From NCBI RefSeq assembly GCF_003366055.1, contig NZ_CP025544.1, forward strand, positions 413,278 through 477,277: 64,000 nucleotides of DNA, given 5' to 3'. Shown in pieces: positions 25,752 to 34,955 of this stretch; within the stretch, counting starts at the first letter, position 1, and each line of letters begins with the position of its first letter. Made by a program: the position numbers and the translations under genes. The DNA is from Candidatus Chromulinivorax destructor (lineage in GTDB: Bacteria > Babelota > Babeliae > Babelales > Chromulinivoraceae). The notes below the pieces were generated by a model that saw nothing but the letters and a program-made list of their open reading frames with translations, was not told the DNA's origin and did no database searches.

Positions 25752-27647
25752 TTAAATCAACAAAGATACAACTTCAGGGTTGTTTTTATCATTACAGATA
25801 ACACCTGTCTTCCAATTCACGAGCACTTCATGAAGCGAAGGATCATAATAAAATTTTTTAGGAGCCAATTGAATCTCTTTATGTAGATTAAACCAGATAG
25901 GAAATGAAGTTTTTGAACCGTATATTTTTTGGCCAAGCGATTTATTTCCATCATCTCCAATATAAATACCGGTCGTTAAATCTGGCGTGCAACCACAAAA
26001 CCAGCATGTTCGAGAATCATTAGTTGTACCCGTTTTGCCGGCAGCATCTCCCCCAAACCAATTTTGACCAATCGAACTTTTTAATCGATGTATCCCAACG
26101 GTTAAAACTTTTAAAATTTGACTTGAAACAGCACAATCCATTACTCGTTCTTGCACTGCATCAATTTTTATAATTTTTACACCCAATTTATTTTTAACCC
26201 AACGAATATAATGAGGCTGGGTGTAAATCCCATTATTAGCAAAAACATTAAACGCTCCAACAGCTTGCAATAAAGTAATATCTAATGAACCTAATGCAAG
26301 TGAGGGATAACGATGCATAACGGAACTAATATGGCATCTTTGAGCTAATTCTATTGGTTTATCAACACCAATTTTAAGTAATGTTTTAATTGCAACCATA
26401 TTATTTGAATAGGACAATGCTCGCGCTAATGTTGAAATACCAATAAATTGATTGGTGTTATTTTGGGGCTTCCAAATCTGATTACCTTGTTTAATCTCAA
26501 TTGGCTCATCAATTTCCGTATCAATAAGTGACATTCCTTGTTCTAAGGCCGCAGCATATACCAAAGGTTTAAAAATTGAACCCATTTGTCTTTTTGCCTG
26601 AATTGCACGATTAAATTTTGATGTTTTAAAATCATAACCTCCGATAAGTGCTTTAATTTCTCCTGTCCCAGGAGTTATTGATAATAATGCACCATCGACA
26701 GATCGTGATAATTGAATTTTTAATGCGGCTACCTTATCAGAAAATGCTTTTTCTGCAGCTTTTTGGATGTCATAGTTCATGGTAGTTTGAATAATAAGAC
26801 CACCTGAATACAGTTGCTGCTTGCCTACAAGCTCTTCAAGATACAATCTAATCATCTCTTTTAAATGTGGAGCAATCATATCAACTTCAGCATCAACAAC
26901 TTCAAGTTCAACTTGTTGAGCTTGTTCACTCATTTCTTGGGTAATAAATTTGCGTCGTTGCATAATTTTTAAAACAGTGTTTCTCCTTCTTTGAGCTGGC
27001 AAAGGCGAAACAATAGGAGAATAATAAACTGGTGCTCTAACCATTCCTGCAAGAACAGCTGCTTGATCAAGTGTTAAGTCGGCAACATTTTTATTCCAAA
27101 AACGTTGTGATGCTGCCTGCACTCCATAAATTCCATGCCCAAAATAAACATGATTTAAATAGGTTTCAAGTATCTGATCTTTGGTAAATTGACACTCTAC
27201 TAAAAGTGCAAAAAGCTGTTCTTTTACTTTTCGTATAAAAGTTTTTTTTGCATCAAAAAAAAGTAATCGTACTAATTGCTGGGTGATGGTGCTTGCACCT
27301 TGAGCTTTTTTTCCATAGTAAACGTTCACAAAAACTGACCTTAAAATCCCACGTAAAGAAAGTCCATGATGATGATAAAAAGCATGATCTTCAGTTGCAA
27401 TAAATGCATCTAATAATGATTGAGGCATATTTTCTAATGGGACAAATTTTCGACGATCTAACTGAAATTTACCCCACTGCCGACCTTGATCATCAAGCAA
27501 AATTGATGGTTGGCCAGGATTATAATTTTCAAGTATAGAAAAATCTACAGACCTGCTATGCATCATAAAAACAAATGCGCCAGCACAACATGCAAAAAAT
27601 AAAATTCCACTGATTAATAATTTTTTTGCTACACTCTGTATAAGCAC
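25752..27647 (-). CDS. mrcA: Class A penicillin-binding protein (PBP1A type)
   Basis: A 631-residue bifunctional peptidoglycan synthase anchored by one N-terminal membrane segment. The glycosyltransferase (GT51) domain has the catalytic Glu in ATEDHAFYHHHG (E86), the GASTITQQL motif and a second Glu region KEQLFALLVE. The transpeptidase domain has the three penicillin-binding motifs: SIFK (S357-K360), SNN (S414-N416) and KTGTT (K538). The GTG start follows AAGG by nine bases. The length is near the minimal size of this class (no OB or extra C-terminal domain). With murG, uppS and the PASTA protein it shows an active murein pathway. Confidence 0.93.
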   Translation of the reverse strand: MLIQSVAKKLLISGILFFACCAGAFVFMMHSRSVDFSILENYNPGQPSILLDDQGRQWGKFQLDRRKFVPLENMPQSLLDAFIATEDHAFYHHHGLSLRGILRSVFVNVYYGKKAQGASTITQQLVRLLFFDAKKTFIRKVKEQLFALLVECQFTKDQILETYLNHVYFGHGIYGVQAASQRFWNKNVADLTLDQAAVLAGMVRAPVYYSPIVSPLPAQRRRNTVLKIMQRRKFITQEMSEQAQQVELEVVDAEVDMIAPHLKEMIRLYLEELVGKQQLYSGGLIIQTTMNYDIQKAAEKAFSDKVAALKIQLSRSVDGALLSITPGTGEIKALIGGYDFKTSKFNRAIQAKRQMGSIFKPLVYAAALEQGMSLIDTEIDEPIEIKQGNQIWKPQNNTNQFIGISTLARALSYSNNMVAIKTLLKIGVDKPIELAQRCHISSVMHRYPSLALGSLDITLLQAVGAFNVFANNGIYTQPHYIRWVKNKLGVKIIKIDAVQERVMDCAVSSQILKVLTVGIHRLKSSIGQNWFGGDAAGKTGTTNDSRTCWFCGCTPDLTTGIYIGDDGNKSLGQKIYGSKTSFPIWFNLHKEIQLAPKKFYYDPSLHEVLVNWKTGVICNDKNNPEVVSLLI

Positions 27648-27672
27648 GAAGTATAACCTTTAATAAAATAAC

Positions 27673-28170
27673 ATGTATACAATTAGATATGAGAATATTC
27701 AAATTATGACACAATCACAGATAAAAAATAGATTTTTTCTCATTGTACCTTTTATACTATTTTTCTTAGAATTAGCATTTTTTTCAATTTTGCAAACTCA
27801 TATAATGTATCTACTTCTTTGTTTTTTCATAGTATCTATCAATATATACCCTTCAACAAGACTCTCATTACTACCAATTTTTTTAATGTCGATTATATCA
27901 TATCTTGATTATAATATTTTTGGCTGGAGCCTTATCTACATCATGCCGACCATGGCTCTTGCAATGTACCTAGAAAAACAAATTCAACTTAAAATAATTA
28001 TTCCCTATATTTTATTGATAAATGCACTATTACTTAAAATAAGCATCGCTTGCTCTATTCTTGTAACTCATACATCATGGAGATTTATTGCATCTATTAT
28101 AGGTTCTAATATGCTCCTTCTTTCTACTTTCATCATAATTTACAACAAGATTACAAAAAGGGATCACTAA
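27673..28170 (+). CDS. Integral membrane protein of unknown function (MreD-like size and topology)
   Basis: A 165-residue protein (start 27673; an ATG at 27706 gives MTQSQIKNRFFLIV and may be the real start). It has five hydrophobic segments and few charged residues. Size and topology resemble MreD, and it lies next to a PBP gene, but I see no diagnostic motif, so that link is only a suggestion. It is transcribed divergently from PBP1A and ends just before the rnpB promoter. Confidence 0.55.
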   Translation: MYTIRYENIQIMTQSQIKNRFFLIVPFILFFLELAFFSILQTHIMYLLLCFFIVSINIYPSTRLSLLPIFLMSIISYLDYNIFGWSLIYIMPTMALAMYLEKQIQLKIIIPYILLINALLLKISIACSILVTHTSWRFIASIIGSNMLLLSTFIIIYNKITKRDH

Positions 28171-28227
28171 AATTGTAAAATTAAGCACATTGTTTACTTA
28201 CAGAACTATGTCGCTATTCTTTTTTTA

Positions 28228-28236
28228 TGATATACT
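28228..28236 (+). promoter_or_regulatory. Extended -10 promoter of rnpB
   Basis: TGATATACT (TGn + TATACT) ends seven bases before the first base of the mature RNA at about 28243; no good -35 is visible, which the TG extension can offset. Confidence 0.5.
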
Positions 28237-28240
28237 TACA

Positions 28241-28603
28241 GATGAGTAGGGTTATCTAGGCAATCGCTGGTTATGTAAATAACGAGAGGAAAGTCCGGAC
28301 TCCTAGCGAAAAGATGCCTTGCGAGAACTTTTAAATTCAAGCAAGGGGGATCGTATCCACGGACAGTGCCACAGAAAATAACCGCCTTATATGTAATAAT
28401 ACAAGGTAAGGGTGAAAAAGTGCGGTAAGAGCGCACGGACAGTATGAGTGATCATGCTGTGGGGTAAACCCCATCTGGAGCAAGACAAAGCATTAAACGG
28501 GCCCTTCGCTGCCAATGGTTTAAGGGTATGTCGCATAGATAAATGGTTGCCACTTAACGTATAGTTAAGCACAGAATCCGGCTTATTGATGGTCCTACTC
28601 AAA
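28241..28603 (+). ncRNA. rnpB: RNase P RNA (bacterial type A)
   Basis: The universally conserved blocks are present in order: GAGGAAAGTCCGGACTCC (P4 5' side region), ACAGTGCCACAGAAAATAACCGCC, GGTAAGGGTGAAAAAGTGCGGTAAGAGCGCAC, and the 3' block CAGAATCCGGCTTAT that contains the CCA-binding and P4 3' side. The ends pair (GAGTAGG at 28244 with CCTACTC at 28594) to close P1. It is the catalytic RNA that matures tRNA 5' ends. Size ~360 nt is typical. Open frames on the opposite strand are artefacts. Confidence 0.95.
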
Positions 28604-28622
28604 TCTATTCTAGAAAGATACT

Positions 28623-29351
28623 ATGAAAAAAATTAATTACTTTTTGCTTCAAATACGTAAAGCTTTTTGGCTATTTCCTTTTCTTGCCTTTGGCTTTGGA
28701 TATTTTTTTCTTCAATTTTTACTTACCGATCATACCATTGCAACGCCAACACTGCTTGGTAAAAATATCTTACAAGCTACTCAAATTTGCTCTGAACTCA
28801 AATTAAACTTAAGAATTATTGCTGAAAAAGAAGTTGCTGATGTTCCTGCGGGAACTATTATTAAACAAAAACCTATGGTAAATAAATACATAAAACAACA
28901 TCAATCAATCTTTATTGTCATAACAAAAACGCCAGAAGCTATGTATACTCCAAATTTTGTTACAAAACATAGTAATTTTATTGAAGCGTCATGCCAAGAT
29001 CTAGGAATTAAAAATAAAACATATCTTATTGAATCTGCTTATCCAAAAGGACAATGCTTTGGACAGATGCCCTTACCAGATCAGGCCTTACCTTTAAAAA
29101 AAATGAGCTGTTATATCTCTTCAGGAAACAACCAAAAATATATTTTCCCTGATCTTGTAAATCTACCACTTGTAGATGTCATAGATTTTTTACAAAAATA
29201 TGAAATCAGTTGCGATGTTTATTACAAAGATCACAAAATAACAGCTCCATTTCATCATCAATATATGGTAGTCAATCAAAAACCTCTTGCTGGAACTTTT
29301 GTACAACCAAACAATCAATTGTATGTTCAACTACAAGTCGCCTTACCATAA
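28623..29351 (+). CDS. Membrane-anchored protein with three PASTA domains
   Basis: A 242-residue protein: short basic cytoplasmic start, one membrane segment (AFWLFPFLAFGFGYFFLQFLL), then three ~65-residue PASTA domains. The first reads TPTLLGKNILQATQICSEL...GTIIKQKPMVNKYIKQ, the second YTPNFVTKHSNFIEAS, and the third FPDLVNLPLVDVIDFLQKY...VVNQKPLAGTFVQ, each with the G-x-I/V-x-x-Q-x-P signature or a degenerate form. PASTA domains bind muropeptides or unlinked peptidoglycan and usually sit on Ser/Thr kinases or PBPs; here there is neither, so it is a stand-alone cell-wall sensor or scaffold. It begins 20 bases after rnpB. Confidence 0.8.
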   Translation: MKKINYFLLQIRKAFWLFPFLAFGFGYFFLQFLLTDHTIATPTLLGKNILQATQICSELKLNLRIIAEKEVADVPAGTIIKQKPMVNKYIKQHQSIFIVITKTPEAMYTPNFVTKHSNFIEASCQDLGIKNKTYLIESAYPKGQCFGQMPLPDQALPLKKMSCYISSGNNQKYIFPDLVNLPLVDVIDFLQKYEISCDVYYKDHKITAPFHHQYMVVNQKPLAGTFVQPNNQLYVQLQVALP

Positions 29352-29431
29352 AAATCTATGCAATTAAATTGGCAGATGAACATTCTTATTAATGAGCAAC
29401 TGAACGTACAATAAAAAAGTTACTATCAAAC

Positions 29432-29468
29432 AAAAAAAGCGAGCTTGAAAAAGCACGCTTTAAAAAAA
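29432..29468. terminator. Bidirectional terminator between PASTA gene and uppS
   Basis: AAAGCGAGCTT / AAGCACGCTTT (one mismatch) with a GAAA loop, A run on the left and T/A run on the right. Confidence 0.7.
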
Positions 29469-29486
29469 TACAGTAATACGATAGTA

Positions 29487-30164
29487 TTACTTGCCCAGAT
29501 TCTTTTGAGCTTGTACTGCATGAACAACTGTTTGTAAAAGTTGTTGTTCTGTTAAATCTGGCCACAATGTATCAAGAAATCTAATTTCTGCATACGCACT
29601 TTGGTATAATAAAAAATTACTTAATCGTTGCACACCACCAGTCCGTATGATCAAATCAGGATCAGGCATTCCTGTTGTTAACAAATGAGATTCAAATAGA
29701 TCTAAAGAAACAGATTTTCCTTGAATAGCCTGCTGACATAGACTTTGTGCAGCATTAAAAATTTCTTGCCTGCCACCATACCCAAATAAGAAATTAACAT
29801 GCAAAGCATTTCCTTGAGCAGTTTTGTGTTCTATTCTTTGGCAAATTGCTTGAATATTTTCAGGAAACTTTGAAAGTTGTCCAAGAAATTTAATTTTTAC
29901 ATTTTGTTGTATGAATAATTCTATTTTTTTCTCTGCTTGGCTTACAATAATCTCAAATAAATATGATTGCTCAAGCAATGACCGATTAAAATTTTCAAGA
30001 GAAAATGTATACAGCGATAGATATGAAATTCCATGTTGCAGAGCAAATTTAATAACCATTTCAACCGTTGCAACGCCAGCTTTATGGCCTAACCAAGGCA
30101 GTTGTCCTTGCTGCGTAGCCCAACGACGGTTACCATCCATTACACATGCTAAATGAGTAATCAT
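29487..30164 (-). CDS. uppS: Undecaprenyl diphosphate synthase (cis-prenyltransferase)
   Basis: A 225-residue cis-prenyltransferase that makes the C55 lipid carrier for peptidoglycan and other envelope polymers. Motifs: CVMDGNRRWA at the N-terminus (catalytic Asp and phosphate-binding Asn-Arg-Arg), SLYTFSLENFNR, and PDLIIRTGGVQRLSNFLLYQSAYAE near the C-terminus. Slightly shorter than the usual ~245. It overlaps the upstream membrane-protein gene by four bases (ATGA-type coupling). Confidence 0.93.
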   Translation of the reverse strand: MITHLACVMDGNRRWATQQGQLPWLGHKAGVATVEMVIKFALQHGISYLSLYTFSLENFNRSLLEQSYLFEIIVSQAEKKIELFIQQNVKIKFLGQLSKFPENIQAICQRIEHKTAQGNALHVNFLFGYGGRQEIFNAAQSLCQQAIQGKSVSLDLFESHLLTTGMPDPDLIIRTGGVQRLSNFLLYQSAYAEIRFLDTLWPDLTEQQLLQTVVHAVQAQKNLGK

Positions 30165-30769
30165 GCAGAAACCTTATCTGCTTGCAAGCTAGAAACTGCT
30201 TGAAATATATATACAAAACTGAGCATTCCTGCAGCTATAATCATTCTTTCTAAAGGAACAATTGGCATTAATAATGTCCAAGCTTGCACAGGAACGTGTC
30301 CACGATACAACCAAATTACAGAACCAACTGCATGCGCAACAAATGATGCGCAAACTGCTCGGCTTGGTAACGTATCAGGAACAAAGTAATAAATAATCAT
30401 AGGAATAAACCAATACCAGGAGTAATAAAATACTGTTTGCCCTACGGTATGCATGCAAAAAAGTATCATTGCTACAACTGGTAACGCGACAGAAATTATC
30501 CAATTTTTTTTGCGAAGAGCACTTGTTGCTGCAAGGTGTGGTAATCGATGCATTGCAATAAAAATAATTGCATGAAAAGATAAAAGACCTTTTGTGAAAA
30601 TAGATAAAATAACATACAATAATGATGCATGATACCCTAATGCGGGTAAAGACATACTAGAACATGAAAACCATGCCGCTTTTGAGCCAATAATCATACT
30701 AAATGGTATAAAGGTCGCAAGCATAGCAATGCAAAGTGGAATAAACTTTGAAAAAATTTTATAAATCAT
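30161..30769 (-). CDS. Integral membrane protein coupled to uppS, unknown function
   Basis: A 202-residue protein with about six hydrophobic segments. It sits where cdsA commonly lies beside uppS, but I see no CDP-alcohol/CdsA signature. A region with VPDTLPSRAVCASFVAHAVGS and LMPIVPLERMIIAAG looks conserved, with charged residues inside helices as in small transporters. Its stop overlaps the uppS start, which supports a role in lipid or envelope metabolism, but the function is not established. No clear Shine-Dalgarno. Confidence 0.55.
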   Translation of the reverse strand: MIYKIFSKFIPLCIAMLATFIPFSMIIGSKAAWFSCSSMSLPALGYHASLLYVILSIFTKGLLSFHAIIFIAMHRLPHLAATSALRKKNWIISVALPVVAMILFCMHTVGQTVFYYSWYWFIPMIIYYFVPDTLPSRAVCASFVAHAVGSVIWLYRGHVPVQAWTLLMPIVPLERMIIAAGMLSFVYIFQAVSSLQADKVSA

Positions 30770-30841
30770 AAATAACGTAATCTATTTTTAATGTTAAAAT
30801 TATTCTTATAGAATAACATATATGAGCTTAAAAGGAATGAA

Positions 30842-31519
30842 ATGAAATACAAAGCAATTATTTTTGATATGGATGGAACCATTATATCAACAGAAAATAT
30901 GTGGCAGGCGGCAACGCAAAATATCTTAGATATCTATGCAAGCCATTTAGATCAAGATAAAAAAGAAGAAATCAAAGTATACCTCAAAGGCCTTGCTCTG
31001 TATGAAAGCTGTAAATATATACAAAAACATTCATTACAAGATGTTTCGGTTGAAGAAATTTTAGAAGAAAAAGCTCGCCAAGCTCACCATTTGTATGCAT
31101 CACAAGGACTTTCATTTATTCCTCATTTTGAAGCTTTTCATGCAAAAGTTAAAGATTGTAATTTAAAACATGCAATCGCAACCAATGCAACACAAGAAAC
31201 GGTCGATAAAACTTTAACAATGCTTCCGTTAAGAAATTTCTTTGCTGAACATATTTATAATGTTGATATGGTCAACAGAGTTTGCAAACCAAAACCTGAT
31301 ATCTTTTTACACGCAGCAAAAAATATTGACGTTGCACCTGAACTTTGTATCGTTATCGAAGATTCAGCTCATGGCATTAAAGCTGCTAAAGCTGCTGGTA
31401 TGTACTGTATTGCTATCAACACAGGAAAAGATCGTCATCTTTTAGGTGAAGCGGATGAAATTGTTGATTGTTACACAGAAATCGATTTAGATAAGTTACT
31501 ACAACGCATACAATCATAA
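30842..31519 (+). CDS. HAD-superfamily hydrolase 1 (beta-phosphoglucomutase-like), cytoplasmic
   Basis: A 225-residue HAD phosphatase of the PGMB/CbbY type: motif I IIFDMDGT with the nucleophile D9 and acid/base D11, a helical cap inserted after it, motif II in AIATNAT, Lys of motif III in CKPKPDIF, and the motif IV acidic pair in VIEDSAHGIKAAKAAG. Substrates of this subfamily are small sugar or nucleotide phosphates. AAAAGGA precedes the ATG and there is no signal peptide, unlike the two paralogues downstream. Confidence 0.85.
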   Translation: MKYKAIIFDMDGTIISTENMWQAATQNILDIYASHLDQDKKEEIKVYLKGLALYESCKYIQKHSLQDVSVEEILEEKARQAHHLYASQGLSFIPHFEAFHAKVKDCNLKHAIATNATQETVDKTLTMLPLRNFFAEHIYNVDMVNRVCKPKPDIFLHAAKNIDVAPELCIVIEDSAHGIKAAKAAGMYCIAINTGKDRHLLGEADEIVDCYTEIDLDKLLQRIQS

Positions 31520-31658
31520 AAACCCTGCTGCAAAATATGCGGGCTCTGCGATGCTCTGTAAAGACTCTATGAGCCCTATAAAAAATTCACGTTCTTATTA
31601 TAAAAAATAAAAAATCACATATTCATCATATTCATACAATCTATACTGAAATATATTC

Positions 31659-32414
31659 ATGAAAACTTCACATAAAATTCTTCTACTTCTCTCATTTATA
31701 CTTGGATTAACTGCAATCGGGTATGTAACATCTCATCAAAAATCTGAAAAAAAATATAGCGCTATTATTTTTGATATGGATGGTACAACCGTTGATACCG
31801 ATCATTTATGGAAAATAGGAAATGCCCCTATTCTTGACTCTCATGCTCCCCACTTAAGCCAAGATGAAAAAAATAAAATTACTCAACAGTTTCATACACT
31901 GACTATTTATGAAGTTTGGAAATGCGTACAAGGTCACTGCTCTATTGATATTTCATCAGATGAAATTATTGATGAAAACATTAAGCATCTTCATACTATC
32001 TATCAAACACAAGGCATTTCATACATTCCACATTTTGATAAATTTCACGCTCAAGTCAAAGAACGTGGTTTAAAAACAGCTATCGCAACAAGCTCGCAAA
32101 AAGAGACGGTCGATATCATTATAAAAGTTGTTGGACTTGATAAAATTTTTGAAGAACATATTTATCATGTTGATCATGTCAACAGAGCATACAAGCCAAA
32201 ACCTGATGTATATTTACATGCTGCTAAAATGCTTGGCGTTCAACCTTGCAAGTGCATAGCAATTGAAGATTCTGCAACTGGAATTAAAGCTGCAAAAGCT
32301 GCTGGAATGTATTGTATTGGTATTAATACTGGTAAAAACAGAGATAATTTAAAGCAAGCTGATGAGATTGTAGAATGTTATTCAGAAATTGATTTGGATA
32401 GGTTATTACAATAA
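31659..32414 (+). CDS. HAD-superfamily hydrolase 2 with N-terminal export/anchor segment
   Basis: A 251-residue paralogue of the preceding gene, with the same motifs (IIFDMDGTTVDT, AIATSSQKETVD, KPKPDVYLHAAK, AIEDSATGIKAAKAAGM). It carries an extra N-terminal hydrophobic segment (MKTSHKILLLLSFILGLTAIGYVTS) that looks like a signal peptide or membrane anchor, so the phosphatase domain probably faces the periplasm. HAD phosphatases of this class are normally cytoplasmic, hence the interest. The start codon lacks a good ribosome site. Confidence 0.8.
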   Translation: MKTSHKILLLLSFILGLTAIGYVTSHQKSEKKYSAIIFDMDGTTVDTDHLWKIGNAPILDSHAPHLSQDEKNKITQQFHTLTIYEVWKCVQGHCSIDISSDEIIDENIKHLHTIYQTQGISYIPHFDKFHAQVKERGLKTAIATSSQKETVDIIIKVVGLDKIFEEHIYHVDHVNRAYKPKPDVYLHAAKMLGVQPCKCIAIEDSATGIKAAKAAGMYCIGINTGKNRDNLKQADEIVECYSEIDLDRLLQ

Positions 32415-32429
32415 TCTTGTACAAACGTT

Positions 32430-33182
32430 ATGATTTTAAAATTAATTATGGCATTACATTCTATGCTTACACCATCATATGCCGTTACACTGCTGAAAGT
32501 AAAACCTATGCAACAAAAAATTCAAGCAATTATATTTGATATGGATGGCACGGTTCTTGATACAGAAATTTTATGGGAACAAGGAAATAAACATATTCTT
32601 TCTACCTATGCACCACATCTGACGTCTGAACAAGTTGATGAAATACTACATCACCGCAAAGGCATCAGAACTCCTGATGAACTTGCAGAAATGTTACGTC
32701 AGCATTGCCCTGAGCAGATGACAACAGAAGATATCAGAACTATAAAAACAGCGTATGTTTTTTATTTATATGAAACACAGGGAATATCTTTTATTCCTCA
32801 TTTTGATGAATTTCATACTAAATTGCATCGCCAAGGGCTCAAAAGTGCAATTGCAACAAATGCTACAGGACAAGCTCTTGAAAAAATAGTGATAAAAACA
32901 CCATTAAGAAACTATTTTAATGAACATGTTTATACCATAGACAAAGTAAATTCTCGATACAAACCAAACCCGGATATATATCTTCACGCAGCTGAAAAAT
33001 TAGGTGTTGATCCTAAAAATTGTATCGCAATTGAAGACACCAAGGGTGGGATTAAAGCCGCAAAAGCTGCTGGCATGTATTGTATTGGTATTAATACAGG
33101 TAAAAATAGAGAAAATTTAAAGCAAGCTGACCTGATTGTAGAATGTTATTCAGAAATTAATCTTGATAAATTATTGCAGTAA
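32430..33182 (+). CDS. HAD-superfamily hydrolase 3, paralogue with short N-terminal hydrophobic extension
   Basis: A 250-residue third copy (IIFDMDGTVLDTEILWEQGN, AIATNATGQALEK, KPNPDIYLHAAEKLG, AIEDTKGGIKAAKAAGM). The sequence before the domain (MILKLIMALHSMLTPSYAVTLLKV) is hydrophobic and may be a weak signal peptide; if translation instead starts at the Met in KPMQQK the protein is cytoplasmic. It lies 15 bases after copy 2 and shares with it the ending YCIGINTGKNRENLKQAD, so copies 2 and 3 are the closest pair. Confidence 0.8.
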   Translation: MILKLIMALHSMLTPSYAVTLLKVKPMQQKIQAIIFDMDGTVLDTEILWEQGNKHILSTYAPHLTSEQVDEILHHRKGIRTPDELAEMLRQHCPEQMTTEDIRTIKTAYVFYLYETQGISFIPHFDEFHTKLHRQGLKSAIATNATGQALEKIVIKTPLRNYFNEHVYTIDKVNSRYKPNPDIYLHAAEKLGVDPKNCIAIEDTKGGIKAAKAAGMYCIGINTGKNRENLKQADLIVECYSEINLDKLLQ

Positions 33183-33187
33183 TGACG

Positions 33188-33238
33188 TAGCTTATGCTCA
33201 AAAATCTATAGGGGCATAAGCTCATTTCAAATTTTTTA
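33188..33238 (+). terminator. Likely terminator of the HAD cluster
   Basis: TAGCTTATGC / GCATAAGCT stem with a 16-base loop, followed within 12 bases by a T run (ATTTTTTAT). Confidence 0.55.
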
Positions 33239-33417
33239 TAAAAATTTTGATATATAAAAAGGCTTATGTATATGACAAGTTTGCCTGAAAATACAATATA
33301 GCCAATCCCTGTTCTAGTATGGCAAAATACCATTCCTGAGCCACTCTCTTTACTTGAATAGGCAATCAGCGTTATACTATCAAAAAAATAAATTTAAGAA
33401 TATTTTAAAGGCTCTTC

Positions 33418-34824
33418 ATGAACAAGTTTTTCATATCGCATATTATTGCTCTATTGCTTGTATGTAATACGCAGCTATCAGCAAGTCAAAGAGCTATAAG
33501 CTCATTAAAAGACACCTGGGTTACCGTATTTGTTCACGGATCTTTTTCATTAAAACCTCACCTGACATTTGGTAATGCAATTAATGTTATTTTCGATCGA
33601 ATTGAAAACTCTGTATACTATCGATCAACTGAAATCAATCGCCGCGATCATTTCTTTTATAAAAATCAGGTGATGCTTGGCCTTGGATTACAACGAATTG
33701 ATTTTAAAAACCCTAATAAATTAGAAGCAGCTCGCATTATTGCTGCAACCTATGAAACTGTATCGCAATATGCAGGCAACGCTCCAAGCGATGAATATTA
33801 TGCTTTTGGATGGAGTGGCTTAGTAAGTCATAAATTGAGATATTTAGAAGCTGGAATATTATATGATCAGCTGAGCCAATTAAATAAAAAGCTTATAGCA
33901 GCTGGTAAAAATCCTAAATTTAGAGTTATTAGTTACAGTCACGGAGGAACATTATCTATCCAACTTGGTGCAATTCATATAACTAAAAACCCTTCTGAAC
34001 AATTTTTTATCGATGAATTATACTTAAATGGAACACCAATTCAAATCGAAACTGATTATTTAATTAATAGTCCAGTATTTAAAAAAGTTTATAACATCTA
34101 CTCAAAAGCTGACAGCATTCAAAAACTTGATTTCTTTTCATTTAAACGATTTTTTTCTCGAAGAAAATTTGAAAATCGAAACAACTTTAAGTTGCCAGAA
34201 AAGCTCACCCAAATAAGCTTAAACATTGTTGACTACACACCTAAAAATGTAACCTCAACAATTCCATTTCCTCGCGATGAAAAAACTTTACGTAAACATT
34301 TTAGAAAATGTACCTATGATCCAGGCCATTTTGAACTGTGGTTTATGGGATGGACGATTTTGTCATATCGTAAAGATTTCCCATTCAATCCATTACCAAT
34401 TATAAATTTTTTACCAATTATTATAAAAGACCTAGATAAAGATCCTAACATTTCAAAAGATATTATTGTTAAAATTTTACCGTATAAAGAAACAATGGAA
34501 ATTTATAATTATAAAAAATTAGTAAAACTTACCATGGTTGCACAAAAACCGTTCTTAACTAAAAAAGCATTAGATGAACTTAAAATTACCGCACTGCAAT
34601 TTGAGCCAGTCGATTATAATCTTGAAACATATAATCGTAAAATGTATGATGCGATCACGATTGCACAATACGAATACGACCAATTAAATAAACTCAAAGT
34701 TGAAGAATTTAAAAATATAAAAAAAGAAAAACAAAAAAACCAAGAACCTTCGTATAAAAAAAACGTGGTTAATTTACAGAAAAAAGAACGCCATTTCCAA
34801 GGTTTTTTGACCAACGAAATATAA
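33418..34824 (+). CDS. Secreted lipase-like alpha/beta hydrolase
   Basis: A 468-residue protein with a signal peptide (MNKFFISHIIALLLVCNTQLSAS) and AAAGG upstream. The fold signature of lipases is visible: VFVHGSF (oxyanion region after strand 3), then the nucleophile elbow VISYSHGGTLSI (S in YSHGG, where the usual first Gly of GxSxG is Tyr), a possible Asp in YSKADSIQ and a His in YDPGHFELW. The C-terminal ~130 residues are charged and coil-forming (FKNIKKEKQKNQEPSYKKN). A lipase/phospholipase acting outside the cell is a reasonable inference, for host lipid use or as a toxin. A strong terminator follows. Confidence 0.65.
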   Translation: MNKFFISHIIALLLVCNTQLSASQRAISSLKDTWVTVFVHGSFSLKPHLTFGNAINVIFDRIENSVYYRSTEINRRDHFFYKNQVMLGLGLQRIDFKNPNKLEAARIIAATYETVSQYAGNAPSDEYYAFGWSGLVSHKLRYLEAGILYDQLSQLNKKLIAAGKNPKFRVISYSHGGTLSIQLGAIHITKNPSEQFFIDELYLNGTPIQIETDYLINSPVFKKVYNIYSKADSIQKLDFFSFKRFFSRRKFENRNNFKLPEKLTQISLNIVDYTPKNVTSTIPFPRDEKTLRKHFRKCTYDPGHFELWFMGWTILSYRKDFPFNPLPIINFLPIIIKDLDKDPNISKDIIVKILPYKETMEIYNYKKLVKLTMVAQKPFLTKKALDELKITALQFEPVDYNLETYNRKMYDAITIAQYEYDQLNKLKVEEFKNIKKEKQKNQEPSYKKNVVNLQKKERHFQGFLTNEI

Positions 34825-34838
34825 AGTAAATTTTTTAG

Positions 34839-34882
34839 AAAAAGAAAGAAGGCTTTTACAACAAGAGCCTTCTTTCTTTTTC
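34839..34882 (+). terminator. Terminator of the lipase-like gene
   Basis: Long stem AAAAGAAAGAAGGCTTTT / AAGAGCCTTCTTTCTTTT, loop ACAAC, with T run. Confidence 0.85.
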
Positions 34883-34883
34883 T

Positions 34884-34950
34884 AAGCTATCTGAACTCCA
34901 TTTAAAAAAAGTATAAAAATCTACGACACCGCTGTGATCATCTGCGAAAA
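34884..34950 (+). repeat. Dispersed repeat, half copy in the troA leader
   Basis: AAGCTATCTGAACTCCATTT...ATCTACGACACCGCTGTGATCATCTGCG matches the left half of the ~200-bp repeat and ends six bases before the troA start codon, so it forms the 5' untranslated region of the metal-transport operon. Confidence 0.55.
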
Positions 34951-34955
34951 AAATT

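Noticed and set aside
28236..28602. Two open frames antisense to the RNA gene
   Set aside because: The region is RNase P RNA with all conserved blocks; the frames are chance.
31541..31575. GGGCTC...GAGCCC arms after the first HAD gene
   Set aside because: Six-base arms with a long loop and no T run; too weak to call a terminator.
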